DNA of 12,303 nucleotides. It comes from Betaproteobacteria bacterium. Its GTDB lineage: Bacteria; Pseudomonadota; Gammaproteobacteria; Burkholderiales; SG8-41. Shown in pieces: positions 1 through 6,920 of this stretch. Position numbers and translations under genes: made by a program. The stretch is from contig JAKFUJ010000439.1 in NCBI GenBank assembly GCA_021732805.1, positions 1 to 12,303 of the forward strand, in the 5' to 3' direction. The number at the start of each line of letters is the position of its first letter. Position 1 is the first letter of the stretch. The notes below the pieces were generated by a model that searched no databases, had not been told where the DNA came from, and saw only the letters and a program-made list of their open reading frames with translations.

Positions 1-399
1 CTGATTTGACCATCCGGAAATCATCGCAGTTTCGAGCCCTCGGGGGAATACCCGTTTTCCCTCTGAGAAAACTCGATTTACCCCCTCAATTCACCCACAC
101 GTTTCCGTGAAGACCCAGTAAAAAAAGCGGTTTTGCAGAATTGCAGGCGTAATCCAGCCCCGTTTTTTCATTTCATTCCTTATTTCGGGGCAGGCGTTTG
201 AGTCTCGATAATAACGTGAGTCGCCGGAATCTGCCTGCGACAAGCTTGCACACGGCACAGCCTCGGGGCGATGATGCAATACATGCACGTAATGAGGGCA
301 TACTTGATACCGAATTACGCTGCCGGGGATGCAAATGACAGGTACGACGCTTGCTTGTATCAACATCACCATTTTCTTTTTTTGTACAAGAGGTGATAC
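1..399. other. Non-coding leader region, lower GC than the genes
   Basis: I see no credible gene here. The only open frame of any length is on the minus strand (471 down to 91). Its Arg/Cys/His-rich composition resembles no protein family, and it overlaps the start of bug1. The stretch holds T-runs and A-runs, a GC-rich inverted repeat (154-194), a short inverted repeat CGTAAT/ATTACG (288-293 and 314-319), and the bug1 translation-initiation region. No confident -35/-10 pair was found in the 100 bases before bug1. An upstream gene's 3' end may lie left of the window. Confidence 0.6.
154..194. repeat. GC-rich inverted repeat with T-rich loop
   Basis: The arms CCaGCCCCG (154-162) and CGGGGCaGG (186-194) are complementary over eight of nine positions, with one A/A mismatch. 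They flank a 23-base, T-rich spacer. The arms are GC-rich against an AT-richer background. No T-run follows the right arm, so it is not a textbook intrinsic terminator on the + strand. It could be an RNA structure or a protein-binding site. CGGGGC recurs at 264-269, which offers an alternative partner for the left arm. Confidence 0.4.
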
Positions 400-400
400 A
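356..400 (+). promoter_or_regulatory. Possible RBS-sequestering hairpin before bug1
   Basis: The Shine-Dalgarno of bug1 (AAGAGGTGAT, 388-397) is unusually strong. TGTATCA (356-362) is complementary to TGATACA (394-400), and ATCACC (365-370) is complementary to GGTGAT (392-397). Either pairing would bury the ribosome-binding site, and the first also covers the A of the start codon. The intervening bases are T-rich and include the palindrome TTGTACAA (382-389). This is seen only as complementarity. Whether the fold forms or has a regulatory role is unknown. Confidence 0.3.
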
Positions 401-1383
401 TGAAATTGTTTACATTTTTGAATCGAGCGGCAATCGCGCTGGCGCTGACTGCAGCGACCTGTGCGGCGCATGCGCAGAACTATCCTGTAAAGCCGTTGCG
501 CATGGTGGTGCCGTTCGCGCCGGGCGGACCGAACGACATTCTTGGTCGTCTGATCAGCCAGAAGCTCACCGAGACCTGGGGGCAGACGGTTGTCGTGGAC
601 AATCGCGGCGGTGCAGGCGGCACCGTAGGCCTGGAAGCAGCATCGCGTTTGCCCGGTGATGGTTACGCCATCGCGATGGGCGGCTCCAGCAATCTGGCAG
701 TGGCGCCCAGCCTGTATGCAAAACTGGCATACGATCCGGTCAGGGATTTCACGCCGATCATCAATGTCGCCATCGTGCCTTATGCGCTCGCCGTGAATCC
801 GACAGTGCCGGCGAAAAACGTCAGGGAGCTGATAGCGGTTGCCCGCAAGAAGGATGGTTATCTGAGTTACGGCTCGTCGGGCATGGGCAGCATGTCGAGC
901 CTGGCTGCGGAAATGCTCAAGTCGATGTCAAAAACCGAAATCGTGCATGTGCCGTACAAAGGCACGGCGCCGGCGTTGATCGACGTGATCAGCGGCCAGA
1001 TCGACATGATGCTGGCCGACTTTGCCGTGATCAAACCGCATTCAGATGCAGGAAAACTGCGCGTGATCGGTGTCACCGGCAGCAAACGTTCGACTGCCGC
1101 GCGTGAGGTGCCGACCATCGCCGAATCAGGCCTGCCCGGCTATGAACTGTCACCGTGGTTTGGCGTGGTGGCGCCGGCCGGCGTTCCAAAGGACATCGTG
1201 GTGAAACTGAACGCGACCATAGGCGGCAGCCTGAAGTCGGCCGACGTGCTAAAACGGCTGGCGACCCTGGGTTATGAACCGCTCGGCGGGAGTGCCGAGC
1301 AGTTTGCCGAGACCATCAGGACGGACATCGCCAAATATGCAAAAATCGTCAAGTCGGCGGGGGTCAAGGCCGATCTCCAGTGA
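400..1383 (+). CDS. Bug/TctC-family periplasmic solute-binding protein (bug1)
   Basis: This is a 327-residue tripartite tricarboxylate transporter substrate-binding protein, the usual length for the family. An N-terminal signal peptide has a basic start, a hydrophobic core, and a likely signal peptidase I site after AHA at residue 25. The mature protein has the family hallmarks in order: the first ligand loop VVPFAPGGPND, the second loop NRGGAGG, a DGYAIAMG segment, HVPYKG, and PTIAESGLPGYE near the C-terminal third. Family members bind carboxylic acids, amino acids or nicotinate-like ligands in the periplasm. The ligand here cannot be read from sequence. The gene stands apart from the other three bug genes, converges on the regulator with a 36-bp gap, and has its own strong Shine-Dalgarno. 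It may therefore be transcribed independently. No TctA/TctB membrane gene is nearby. Confidence 0.93.
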   Translation: MKLFTFLNRAAIALALTAATCAAHAQNYPVKPLRMVVPFAPGGPNDILGRLISQKLTETWGQTVVVDNRGGAGGTVGLEAASRLPGDGYAIAMGGSSNLAVAPSLYAKLAYDPVRDFTPIINVAIVPYALAVNPTVPAKNVRELIAVARKKDGYLSYGSSGMGSMSSLAAEMLKSMSKTEIVHVPYKGTAPALIDVISGQIDMMLADFAVIKPHSDAGKLRVIGVTGSKRSTAAREVPTIAESGLPGYELSPWFGVVAPAGVPKDIVVKLNATIGGSLKSADVLKRLATLGYEPLGGSAEQFAETIRTDIAKYAKIVKSAGVKADLQ

Positions 1384-1419
1384 TACGAACGCCCCTGCCT
1401 GATCACTGGCGGATGTTTT

Positions 1420-2349
1420 CTAATGGGCGCCGGCACGCATGATCTGTGTGATCATGGCGCGATTCCATGACGGTGCAACAAGCCGGATGAAGTCATACAT
1501 GTAGTCGCGCAGGAAACTGCTGCGGCGGATCTCAATCCGTGTGATGGTGGGTTCAAACAGCGTGCTGGCATCACGCACCTGCAGGTTCCGGTCGCGAGCC
1601 GGTTCGTAGGCCACGGTGGGCAGTATGGCAATGCCCAGTCCGAGTTCGACATACGTTTTGATGACATCAGCGTCAATGGCCGACAGCACGATGTTGGGAT
1701 TGATCCGTGCTTTTTCAAATGCACGCAATACTGCCGAGCCGCCGATATAACTCTGATCCAATGTAATTAACGGGTATTTGGCCAGTGTTTTCAATGTGAG
1801 CCGCTTTTCCTTGAGCAGGGGATGTTGTTTCCGCGTGATCACGCTGCGCTCGAGTTTCGAGCAAGGCAGCATGACCAGTTCATGCACCGGTTCCGGCGGT
1901 TCGCTGCTGATGCCCAGGTCGGCTTCTCCGGCGGCGACCAGTTGCGCGATCTGCGCCGGGCCGCCCTGGCGCAGCACCAGCTGTACGCGGGGATGGCTGA
2001 CCATGAATGTCTTGATGACCCGCTGCAGCACATAGCGGGCATGGATATGTGTGGTGGCGACCACGAGACGGCCGACCGACTGCTGGGTGAGTTCGGCGGC
2101 AATATTGCGCAGGTTGTCGGCGTCCCGCAGCATGCGTTGTGCAACTTCAAGTACTGAACCACCGGCCTCGGTGACCCCGACAATGCGGTTTCCCCTGCGC
2201 AGCAGCAGGCTGATGCCCAATTCCTGCTCAAGCAGCTGAATCTGCTTGCTGACACCCGGCTGGGCTGTATGCAGGCGACCGGCTGCGCGCGAAATGTTAT
2301 AGCCCGATTCGGCGATGCTCTGGAGATAACGGAGCTGGCGGAGATTCAT
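1420..2349 (-). CDS. LysR-type regulator of the CysB/Cbl branch
   Basis: This is a 309-residue LysR-family regulator. The N-terminal winged helix-turn-helix spans about residues 1-60 (MNLRQLRYL start; TAQPGVSKQIQLLEQELG recognition region). A linker helix and a periplasmic-binding-protein-like effector domain (about 95-295) follow. The effector domain closely resembles CysB: TTHxxARY at 99-106, VMLPC at 159-163, DADVIKTYVELGLGI at 226-240 and FLRDYMYDFI at 279-288. Residue numbering matches E. coli CysB without gaps through these motifs. In CysB, as I recall, T100, T102, Q103, T149 and T202 contact sulfate. Here the equivalents are T100, I102, H103, S149 and I202, so a different inducer is likely. 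I chose ATG 2349 because MNLRQLRYL matches the family start, although the open frame extends further upstream. No good Shine-Dalgarno precedes it. It is divergent from the nine-gene run and is the likely activator of that run. It could also regulate bug1. Confidence 0.92.
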   Translation of the reverse strand: MNLRQLRYLQSIAESGYNISRAAGRLHTAQPGVSKQIQLLEQELGISLLLRRGNRIVGVTEAGGSVLEVAQRMLRDADNLRNIAAELTQQSVGRLVVATTHIHARYVLQRVIKTFMVSHPRVQLVLRQGGPAQIAQLVAAGEADLGISSEPPEPVHELVMLPCSKLERSVITRKQHPLLKEKRLTLKTLAKYPLITLDQSYIGGSAVLRAFEKARINPNIVLSAIDADVIKTYVELGLGIAILPTVAYEPARDRNLQVRDASTLFEPTITRIEIRRSSFLRDYMYDFIRLVAPSWNRAMITQIMRAGAH

Positions 2350-2452
2350 GCTTTTAACTATAACAAAATAATATCGAACAATATTTAAATATTCTTTTAT
2401 TACATATACGGAGAGTTTTACACTGCCGGCTCCACTCTGGAGGAGGGCAGGC
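2350..2452. promoter_or_regulatory. AT-rich divergent control region with a 14-bp palindrome
   Basis: This gap separates the regulator from the divergent operon and must hold both promoters unless transcription reads through. Bases 2351-2410 are strikingly AT-rich against the GC-rich coding DNA. AATATTTAAATATT at 2380-2393 is a perfect palindrome. It extends to 2377-2396 with one mismatched pair (AA-C...C-TT). LysR-type proteins usually bind AT-rich dyads of the T-N11-A kind just upstream of the regulated promoter, and CysB sites are AT-rich. The palindrome is the best operator candidate. I could not assign convincing -35/-10 boxes. A strong Shine-Dalgarno, GGAGGAGGG (2439-2447), serves the ThDP enzyme. 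Confidence 0.5.
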
Positions 2453-4150
2453 ATGCCAAGGATGACGGGCTCGCGCCTGGTCGCGGAAATGCTGCGCGGC
2501 TACGGTGTCAGCCATCTGTTTTATGTGCCTGCAATCCTGCTCAAGGGCATGGCGGAAATGGAGGGGATGAACATCCGCCGGATCATGACCCACGGCGAGA
2601 AATCGGCGGTCTATATGGCAGACGGCTATGCCCGTGCCAGCGGCAAGCCGGGCATCTGCCTGTCGCAGCAGATCGGCGCATCGAACCTGGCCGCAGGCCT
2701 GCGTGATGCCTACATGGCTTCGGTGCCCCTGATCGCGATCACCGGAGGCCCTTCACCGGGCGCGCGATACCGGAATGCTTATCAGGAGGTTGAGGATCTG
2801 TCGCAGTTCGATGCCGTGACCAAATTCAATGCACGGGTTGATGATCTGACACGCCTCCCCGACATGCTGCGCCAGGCCTTCCGCGCCGCAACGTCGGGTG
2901 CGCCGCGGCCCGTGCATCTGCAGTTGCGCGGGTTGCACGGCCAGGTGGCTGACGGCGAGGCCGAGCTGTCACCGGCGGTGGAACCGCAGTTTTCCAGAGT
3001 GCCCGCGTTCCGGCCGGTGGCCGAAGCTGCAGCGATTCGCGAAGCAGCGAAGCAGCTTGCAGAAGCACAGCGCCCGATCATTGTTGCCGGTGGTGGCGTG
3101 ATGTCCTCCGGTGCACAGGCCGAAGTCATGGCGCTGGCCGAGCGATTGTCAATTCCGGTGGCAACCTCGCTCAACGCCAAGGCTGCTTTGCCCGATCATC
3201 ATCCGCTGGCTGCAGGGGTGGTCGGCACCTACTCACGCTCGTGCGCCAATCGCGCAGTGTCGGAAGCCGACCTGGTGTTTTTCATTGGCAGCCGCACCGG
3301 CGGGCAGACCACGGTCAACTGGAAGGTCCCGGGTACGGGCACGCGCGTGATACAGCTCGACATCGAACCCATGGAGCTTGGCCGCAATTATCCGAATGCG
3401 GTATCGCTGGCCGGGGATGCTCAGGCAACCCTGCAACAGCTTCTCGCCGCGATTCCAGCGCAACCGGCTGCGGCAATGGCGTCGTGGACTGCACATGTAC
3501 GGAAGCTGGTTTCTGCATGGCGTGCCGAAACCGCGCCGCTGCGTGATTCGGATGCGGTGCCGATGCGGCCGGAGCGTATCTGCAGGGTCATTTCGGAAAC
3601 CCTGCCAGACAATGGTGTCGTGGTATCGGATACCGGGCACTCGGGGATGTGGACGAGCGCGATGATTGAATTCCGCACGGCGCAGCAACGATACATCCGT
3701 TGCGCAGGATCGATGGGCTGGGGGTTTCCGGGGGCGATGGGTGTCAAGTGTGCGCTGCCTGACCAGCCGGTGGTGTGTTTTACCGGAGACGGTGCGTTTT
3801 ATTATCACATCGCCGAACTCGAAACTGCTGCGCGCTTCGGCATCAATCTGGTTGTGGTGGTCAACAACAACAATGCGCTGAATCAGGAAATTCCGCTTTG
3901 GGACAAGGCCTTTGACGGGCAGACCCAGGCCCATCCGGAGGATTTGTGGAAGTTCAGGACCACCGATTTTGCGCAGGTTGCCGAGTCTTTCGGCTGCGTT
4001 GGACTCCGTGCAGGTACGCCGGACGAGCTGCGTGCGGCGCTGCTGAAAGCCTTTGCGCTGAATCGACCCGTGGTGATCGATGCGGCCAGCGACGTGACGG
4101 CTTTTGCCCAAAAAGCCTGGACCCCGGAAGGTTCCGCCGGTGGATATTGA
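2453..4150 (+). CDS. Thiamine-diphosphate-dependent acetolactate synthase-like enzyme
   Basis: This 565-residue protein has the three-domain architecture of the acetohydroxyacid synthase/pyruvate oxidase family. The N-terminal pyrimidine-binding domain spans about residues 1-170. It carries the ThDP-activating glutamate at E49 in HGEKSAVYMADGYAR. The central domain (about 190-330) has PIIVAGGGV and LDIEPMELGRN. The C-terminal diphosphate-binding domain holds the ThDP motif GDGA at 445-448 followed by NNNN at 471-474. Family members decarboxylate or ligate 2-oxo acids or acyl-CoAs; examples are acetolactate synthase, glyoxylate carboligase, oxalyl-CoA decarboxylase and sulfoacetaldehyde acetyltransferase. 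The usual FGVPG loop reads FYVPA here, and no small regulatory subunit gene is adjacent. A biosynthetic IlvB role is therefore unlikely and a catabolic role is inferred. It is the first gene of the operon, starts at ATG 2453 with a strong Shine-Dalgarno, and overlaps the next gene by 11 bp. The exact substrate is unknown. Confidence 0.92.
   Translation: MPRMTGSRLVAEMLRGYGVSHLFYVPAILLKGMAEMEGMNIRRIMTHGEKSAVYMADGYARASGKPGICLSQQIGASNLAAGLRDAYMASVPLIAITGGPSPGARYRNAYQEVEDLSQFDAVTKFNARVDDLTRLPDMLRQAFRAATSGAPRPVHLQLRGLHGQVADGEAELSPAVEPQFSRVPAFRPVAEAAAIREAAKQLAEAQRPIIVAGGGVMSSGAQAEVMALAERLSIPVATSLNAKAALPDHHPLAAGVVGTYSRSCANRAVSEADLVFFIGSRTGGQTTVNWKVPGTGTRVIQLDIEPMELGRNYPNAVSLAGDAQATLQQLLAAIPAQPAAAMASWTAHVRKLVSAWRAETAPLRDSDAVPMRPERICRVISETLPDNGVVVSDTGHSGMWTSAMIEFRTAQQRYIRCAGSMGWGFPGAMGVKCALPDQPVVCFTGDGAFYYHIAELETAARFGINLVVVVNNNNALNQEIPLWDKAFDGQTQAHPEDLWKFRTTDFAQVAESFGCVGLRAGTPDELRAALLKAFALNRPVVIDAASDVTAFAQKAWTPEGSAGGY
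4126..4131 (+). promoter_or_regulatory. Shine-Dalgarno that sets the GTG start at 4140
   Basis: GGAAGG lies eight bases before the GTG at 4140. The alternative ATG at 4104 would add twelve residues inside the upstream gene and lacks comparable spacing. This site lies within the last codons of the ThDP enzyme gene, which implies translational coupling. Confidence 0.6.
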
Positions 4151-5033
4151 TCTCGCCGCCCCCGGACTCGCCAAAATCATTGGTTGCGATGCGCCCATGG
4201 ATCGTATCGCTCATGGCCTGACTTTCGGTGAAGGTCCGGTGTGGGATCGCCGTACGGGGCAACTTTACTGGGTGGACATCATCGGCAACACCATCTGGAA
4301 ATGGCAGCCCGGTGTTGGTCAGTCGGTGGTCATGCGGCCCTCGGGGCACGCCAACGGCATGACCTTTGACCTTGAAGAGCGCATCGTCGTTGCCGGCTGG
4401 TCGAACCGCACCATCTGGCGTTTTGAGAAAGACGGATCGACGACGGTCATCGCTGACCGTTATGACGGCAGGAAATTCAACAGTCCCAACGACATTGTCG
4501 TCAAGTCGGACGGTTCGGTCTGGTGGACCGATTCTGCCGGCGGCCTGATCATTCCCGGCATGGTGGCTCAGGACACCCAGCGCTATCTTGACGTGATGGG
4601 CGTATTCCGGCTGTCGCCCGATGGCAGGACGGTCAGTCTGCCGGTTGCCGATTGCACCTACCCGAACGGACTGGCGTTTTCTCCGGACGAGAAGCTGTTG
4701 TACGTGAATGACAGCCGGCTGGGATTGATCAATGTCCATGATGTTCGTGCAGACGGCAGCGTCAGCGCAGGCCGGTTATTCCATAAATTCACCGAACCTG
4801 AACCCGGCGTCGCCGACGGCATGAAAGTGGATGTCGAAGGCAATGTTTATTGCACCGGACCGGGGGGGGTGTACGTGCTGGACCCGGCTGGAGGGGTGTT
4901 GGGAAGACTGAAAATCCCGGGGCACAGCACCAACATGGCATGGGGCGATGACGACTGGAAGTCATTGTATGTCACGACCTACGATTCGGTTTACCGCACC
5001 CGGGTGAAGGTTCCCGGTGTTGCAGTCTGGTAG
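4140..5033 (+). CDS. SMP-30/gluconolactonase-like beta-propeller, intact metal site
   Basis: This 297-residue protein has the length and pattern of the SMP-30/gluconolactonase/LRE family: six-bladed, divalent-metal-dependent lactonases and related hydrolases. By alignment from memory with human SMP-30 (E18, N103, N154, D204), all four metal-site residues are present: E31 in FGEGPVWD, N117 in SPND, N176 in PNGLAFS, and D226 in VADGM. Blade repeats of the GxLYWVD / GSVWWTD / LLYVND type run through the sequence. I see no signal peptide, so it is probably cytoplasmic. The GTG start is preferred because of its Shine-Dalgarno, but ATG 4104 or ATG 4197 is possible. It overlaps the ThDP gene by 11 bp and is followed after 11 bp by a divergent paralogue. 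A lactonase acting on a pathway intermediate is the likeliest role. The substrate is not determinable. Confidence 0.88.
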   Translation: MDIDLAAPGLAKIIGCDAPMDRIAHGLTFGEGPVWDRRTGQLYWVDIIGNTIWKWQPGVGQSVVMRPSGHANGMTFDLEERIVVAGWSNRTIWRFEKDGSTTVIADRYDGRKFNSPNDIVVKSDGSVWWTDSAGGLIIPGMVAQDTQRYLDVMGVFRLSPDGRTVSLPVADCTYPNGLAFSPDEKLLYVNDSRLGLINVHDVRADGSVSAGRLFHKFTEPEPGVADGMKVDVEGNVYCTGPGGVYVLDPAGGVLGRLKIPGHSTNMAWGDDDWKSLYVTTYDSVYRTRVKVPGVAVW

Positions 5034-5044
5034 CGGAGCTGTCG

Positions 5045-5947
5045 ATGGCATGGACATTTGAACGTGTCGCAGGATCGCACAATGGCCCTGCCGGCGGACT
5101 GGCATGGGACGGCAGCGGCATGTTGTTCAGTCTGGTCAATGATGAGCGCATCCTGCGCTTCGATCCGGTTACGGGTACGACTTCCGAATTCCGGCGGTAT
5201 ACCGGTCGCACCAGCGGTATTGCCCTTGGTCCCCGCGGGTCGCTCTATGGCTGTCAGGAGGGCGGACGCCGCATTGTGCATTTTCTCGGCGACGGCTCGG
5301 CGACGGTGACTGCGACACGTCTGCAAGGCCGTATCCACAACCATCCATGCGATCTGGTTGTGGATCGCGCCGGACGTGTCTGGTTTTCCGATCCGCACAG
5401 CGGCACCCCGGCGTTTGGTCCGAAAATATTTCCACCGCTGGAACATGCGTCGGTGTTGCGCCTTGAACGCGATGAGCGCAAGTCCTGGACTATCCGGCGC
5501 ATGACTCATGACACGCGCGCACCACGTGCGGTGCTGCTGTCTGCCGACGAGAAAACGCTGTATGTCGCTGAAGGTGATGCGCTGTCAGCCACGCGTGAGC
5601 TGCGCGCCTACACGGTGCTTGATGACGGGGAGGTGGGTTCGTTCAGGGTGTTGCACACGTTCGGCGCTGATTATTGCGGTGTGCATCGGGGTATTGAGGG
5701 AATGTGCCTTGATGCGGATGGCAATATTGTGGCCTGCGCCGGTGCGCAAGGGGCCGGTCCTGGTGCATTGGTCTATGTGTTCAGCCCCGGCGGCGCCGTG
5801 CTGGAGACGCATCCGTTGCCGGTTGATTTGCCGATGCGCTGTGCTTTTGGCGATGCCGGGCTTTCCAGCCTGTATGTGACGACCATGAGTGGCGACCTCC
5901 TGCGGGCCGGAAATTGTGGCCGTCACGGGCATGCGCAGCAGGGTTGA
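5045..5947 (+). CDS. SMP-30-like beta-propeller with degenerate metal site
   Basis: This 300-residue protein is a second member of the SMP-30/strictosidine-synthase-like propeller superfamily. It shows blade motifs such as GRVWFSD, KTLYVAEGD, GMCLDADGNI and SSLYVTT that line up with the preceding gene. The four metal-site residues of SMP-30 appear replaced: Glu by G17 (AGGLAWD), the first Asn by C102 (HPCD), the second Asn by R161 (PRAV), and Asp by E218 (IEGM). It may be a non-enzymatic partner, a propeller with different chemistry, or a substrate-binding protein. No signal peptide is apparent. ATG 5045 is supported by GGAG at 5035-5038. The gene sits 11 bp after its paralogue and 10 bp before bug2, so it is firmly within the operon. 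I am confident of the fold and not of the function. Confidence 0.82.
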   Translation: MAWTFERVAGSHNGPAGGLAWDGSGMLFSLVNDERILRFDPVTGTTSEFRRYTGRTSGIALGPRGSLYGCQEGGRRIVHFLGDGSATVTATRLQGRIHNHPCDLVVDRAGRVWFSDPHSGTPAFGPKIFPPLEHASVLRLERDERKSWTIRRMTHDTRAPRAVLLSADEKTLYVAEGDALSATRELRAYTVLDDGEVGSFRVLHTFGADYCGVHRGIEGMCLDADGNIVACAGAQGAGPGALVYVFSPGGAVLETHPLPVDLPMRCAFGDAGLSSLYVTTMSGDLLRAGNCGRHGHAQQG

Positions 5948-5957
5948 GGAGCAAGCC

Positions 5958-6920
5958 ATGTTTATGACAGTCATCAGGCTGGTGATTGTGACGAGTGTGC
6001 TGCTGGCGACACTGCCGGCCGGCGCGCAGGGTTATCCCCAGCGTCCGGTGCGGATGATTGCAGTGGCCGCCGGCAGCGGCCCTGATGTGATCGGACGCAT
6101 GCTGGGCGCCGTTTTTTCCGAGCGCATGGGCCAGCAGTTTTATGTCGAGAACCGGCCCGGTGCCGGCGGCAACGTCGGTGCCGAATTTGTCGCCAGAGCG
6201 GCACCAGATGGCTACACGCTGCTCATGGGATCGGCGAGTCAGGCCATCAGCATGACGTTGTTTCCGAAGCTGGGATACGACCTCATGCGCGACATGACTC
6301 CTGTATCCATGATCTCGACTGCGCCATTTGTGCTGGTGGTGCATCCCAGCATGCCGGTGCGCACAGTGCGTGAATGGATATCGCTGGCCCGTTCTTCGCG
6401 CGGTCAATTGCTGTATTCAAGTGGCGGGGCCGGGACGCCGCCGCATCTTGCCTCCCAAATGCTCAAAACCGCAGCTGGCATCAATTTTATCCATGTGCCG
6501 TACAAGGGCATCATGCCGGCGGTCAATGACCTGATCGGGGGGCATACGCATTTCTCGATTGCGGTGACAACCGCAGTGTTGCCGCTGGTGCAGGCGAGAC
6601 GACTGCGCGGGCTGGGCGTGACCAGTGCGACACGTTCGGCGCTCTCCCCGGACATGCCAACCATTGCGGAAACGATACCCGGCTTCGAGGTCATAGGCTG
6701 GTACGGATTGTTTGCGCCGACCGGAACTCCAGTTACCGTGATTTCGCGTTTGTATCAGGAAACACAGCGCGCGATAGCGCAGCCCGATGTAACGCAGAGG
6801 TTGCTGGCTGTCGGCAGTGAACCGCAGGCGATGACAGCGGCTGCTTTTTCGACTTTTGTGCAGAGCGAAATCCGTAAATGGGGCAAAGCGGTGAAGGACT
6901 CCAATGCGCAGCCTGATTAG
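5958..6920 (+). CDS. Bug/TctC-family periplasmic solute-binding protein (bug2)
   Basis: This 320-residue solute-binding protein has a hydrophobic signal peptide (residues 1-23) with a likely cleavage after AGA. Family features are NRPGAGGNVGAE (second ligand loop), DGYTLLMGS, YDLMRDMTPVS, GTPPHLA, HVPYKG, PTIAETIPGFEV and APTGTP. The first ligand loop reads IAVAAGSGPD where relatives have VVPFAPGGPND, about one residue shorter and lacking the usual P-F/L-A-P-G-G pattern. ATG 5958 is chosen because GAGGAG (5946-5951) precedes it and the signal peptide begins there. An in-frame ATG at 5889 would bury the signal sequence inside the upstream gene. The central part strongly resembles bug3 immediately downstream, pointing to a tandem duplication. 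The ligand is unknown. Confidence 0.9.
   Translation: MFMTVIRLVIVTSVLLATLPAGAQGYPQRPVRMIAVAAGSGPDVIGRMLGAVFSERMGQQFYVENRPGAGGNVGAEFVARAAPDGYTLLMGSASQAISMTLFPKLGYDLMRDMTPVSMISTAPFVLVVHPSMPVRTVREWISLARSSRGQLLYSSGGAGTPPHLASQMLKTAAGINFIHVPYKGIMPAVNDLIGGHTHFSIAVTTAVLPLVQARRLRGLGVTSATRSALSPDMPTIAETIPGFEVIGWYGLFAPTGTPVTVISRLYQETQRAIAQPDVTQRLLAVGSEPQAMTAAAFSTFVQSEIRKWGKAVKDSNAQPD

Noticed and set aside
91..471. Minus-strand small protein in the leader region
   Set aside because: It overlaps the bug1 start, has an odd Cys/Arg/His-rich composition, and has no family resemblance.
1384..1419. Terminator between bug1 and the regulator
   Set aside because: Only a six-base palindrome (TGATCA) and a short T-run are visible, which is too weak to call.
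1420..2349. Naming the regulator cysB
   Set aside because: The sulfate-contact residues are substituted and no sulfur assimilation genes are present, so only the branch is assigned.
2453..4150. Assignment as ilvB (biosynthetic acetolactate synthase)
   Set aside because: There is no ilvN small subunit or ilvC nearby, key loop segments differ, and the context is catabolic.
3233..4198. Long minus-strand open frame opposite the ThDP enzyme
   Set aside because: It lies fully antisense to a gene with clear ThDP motifs, has an Arg/His/Pro-rich composition typical of antisense frames in GC-rich DNA, and matches no family I know.
3954..4739. Minus-strand open frame opposite the ThDP/SMP-30 junction
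   Set aside because: It spans two real genes in antisense, with no plausible ribosome-binding site or domain.
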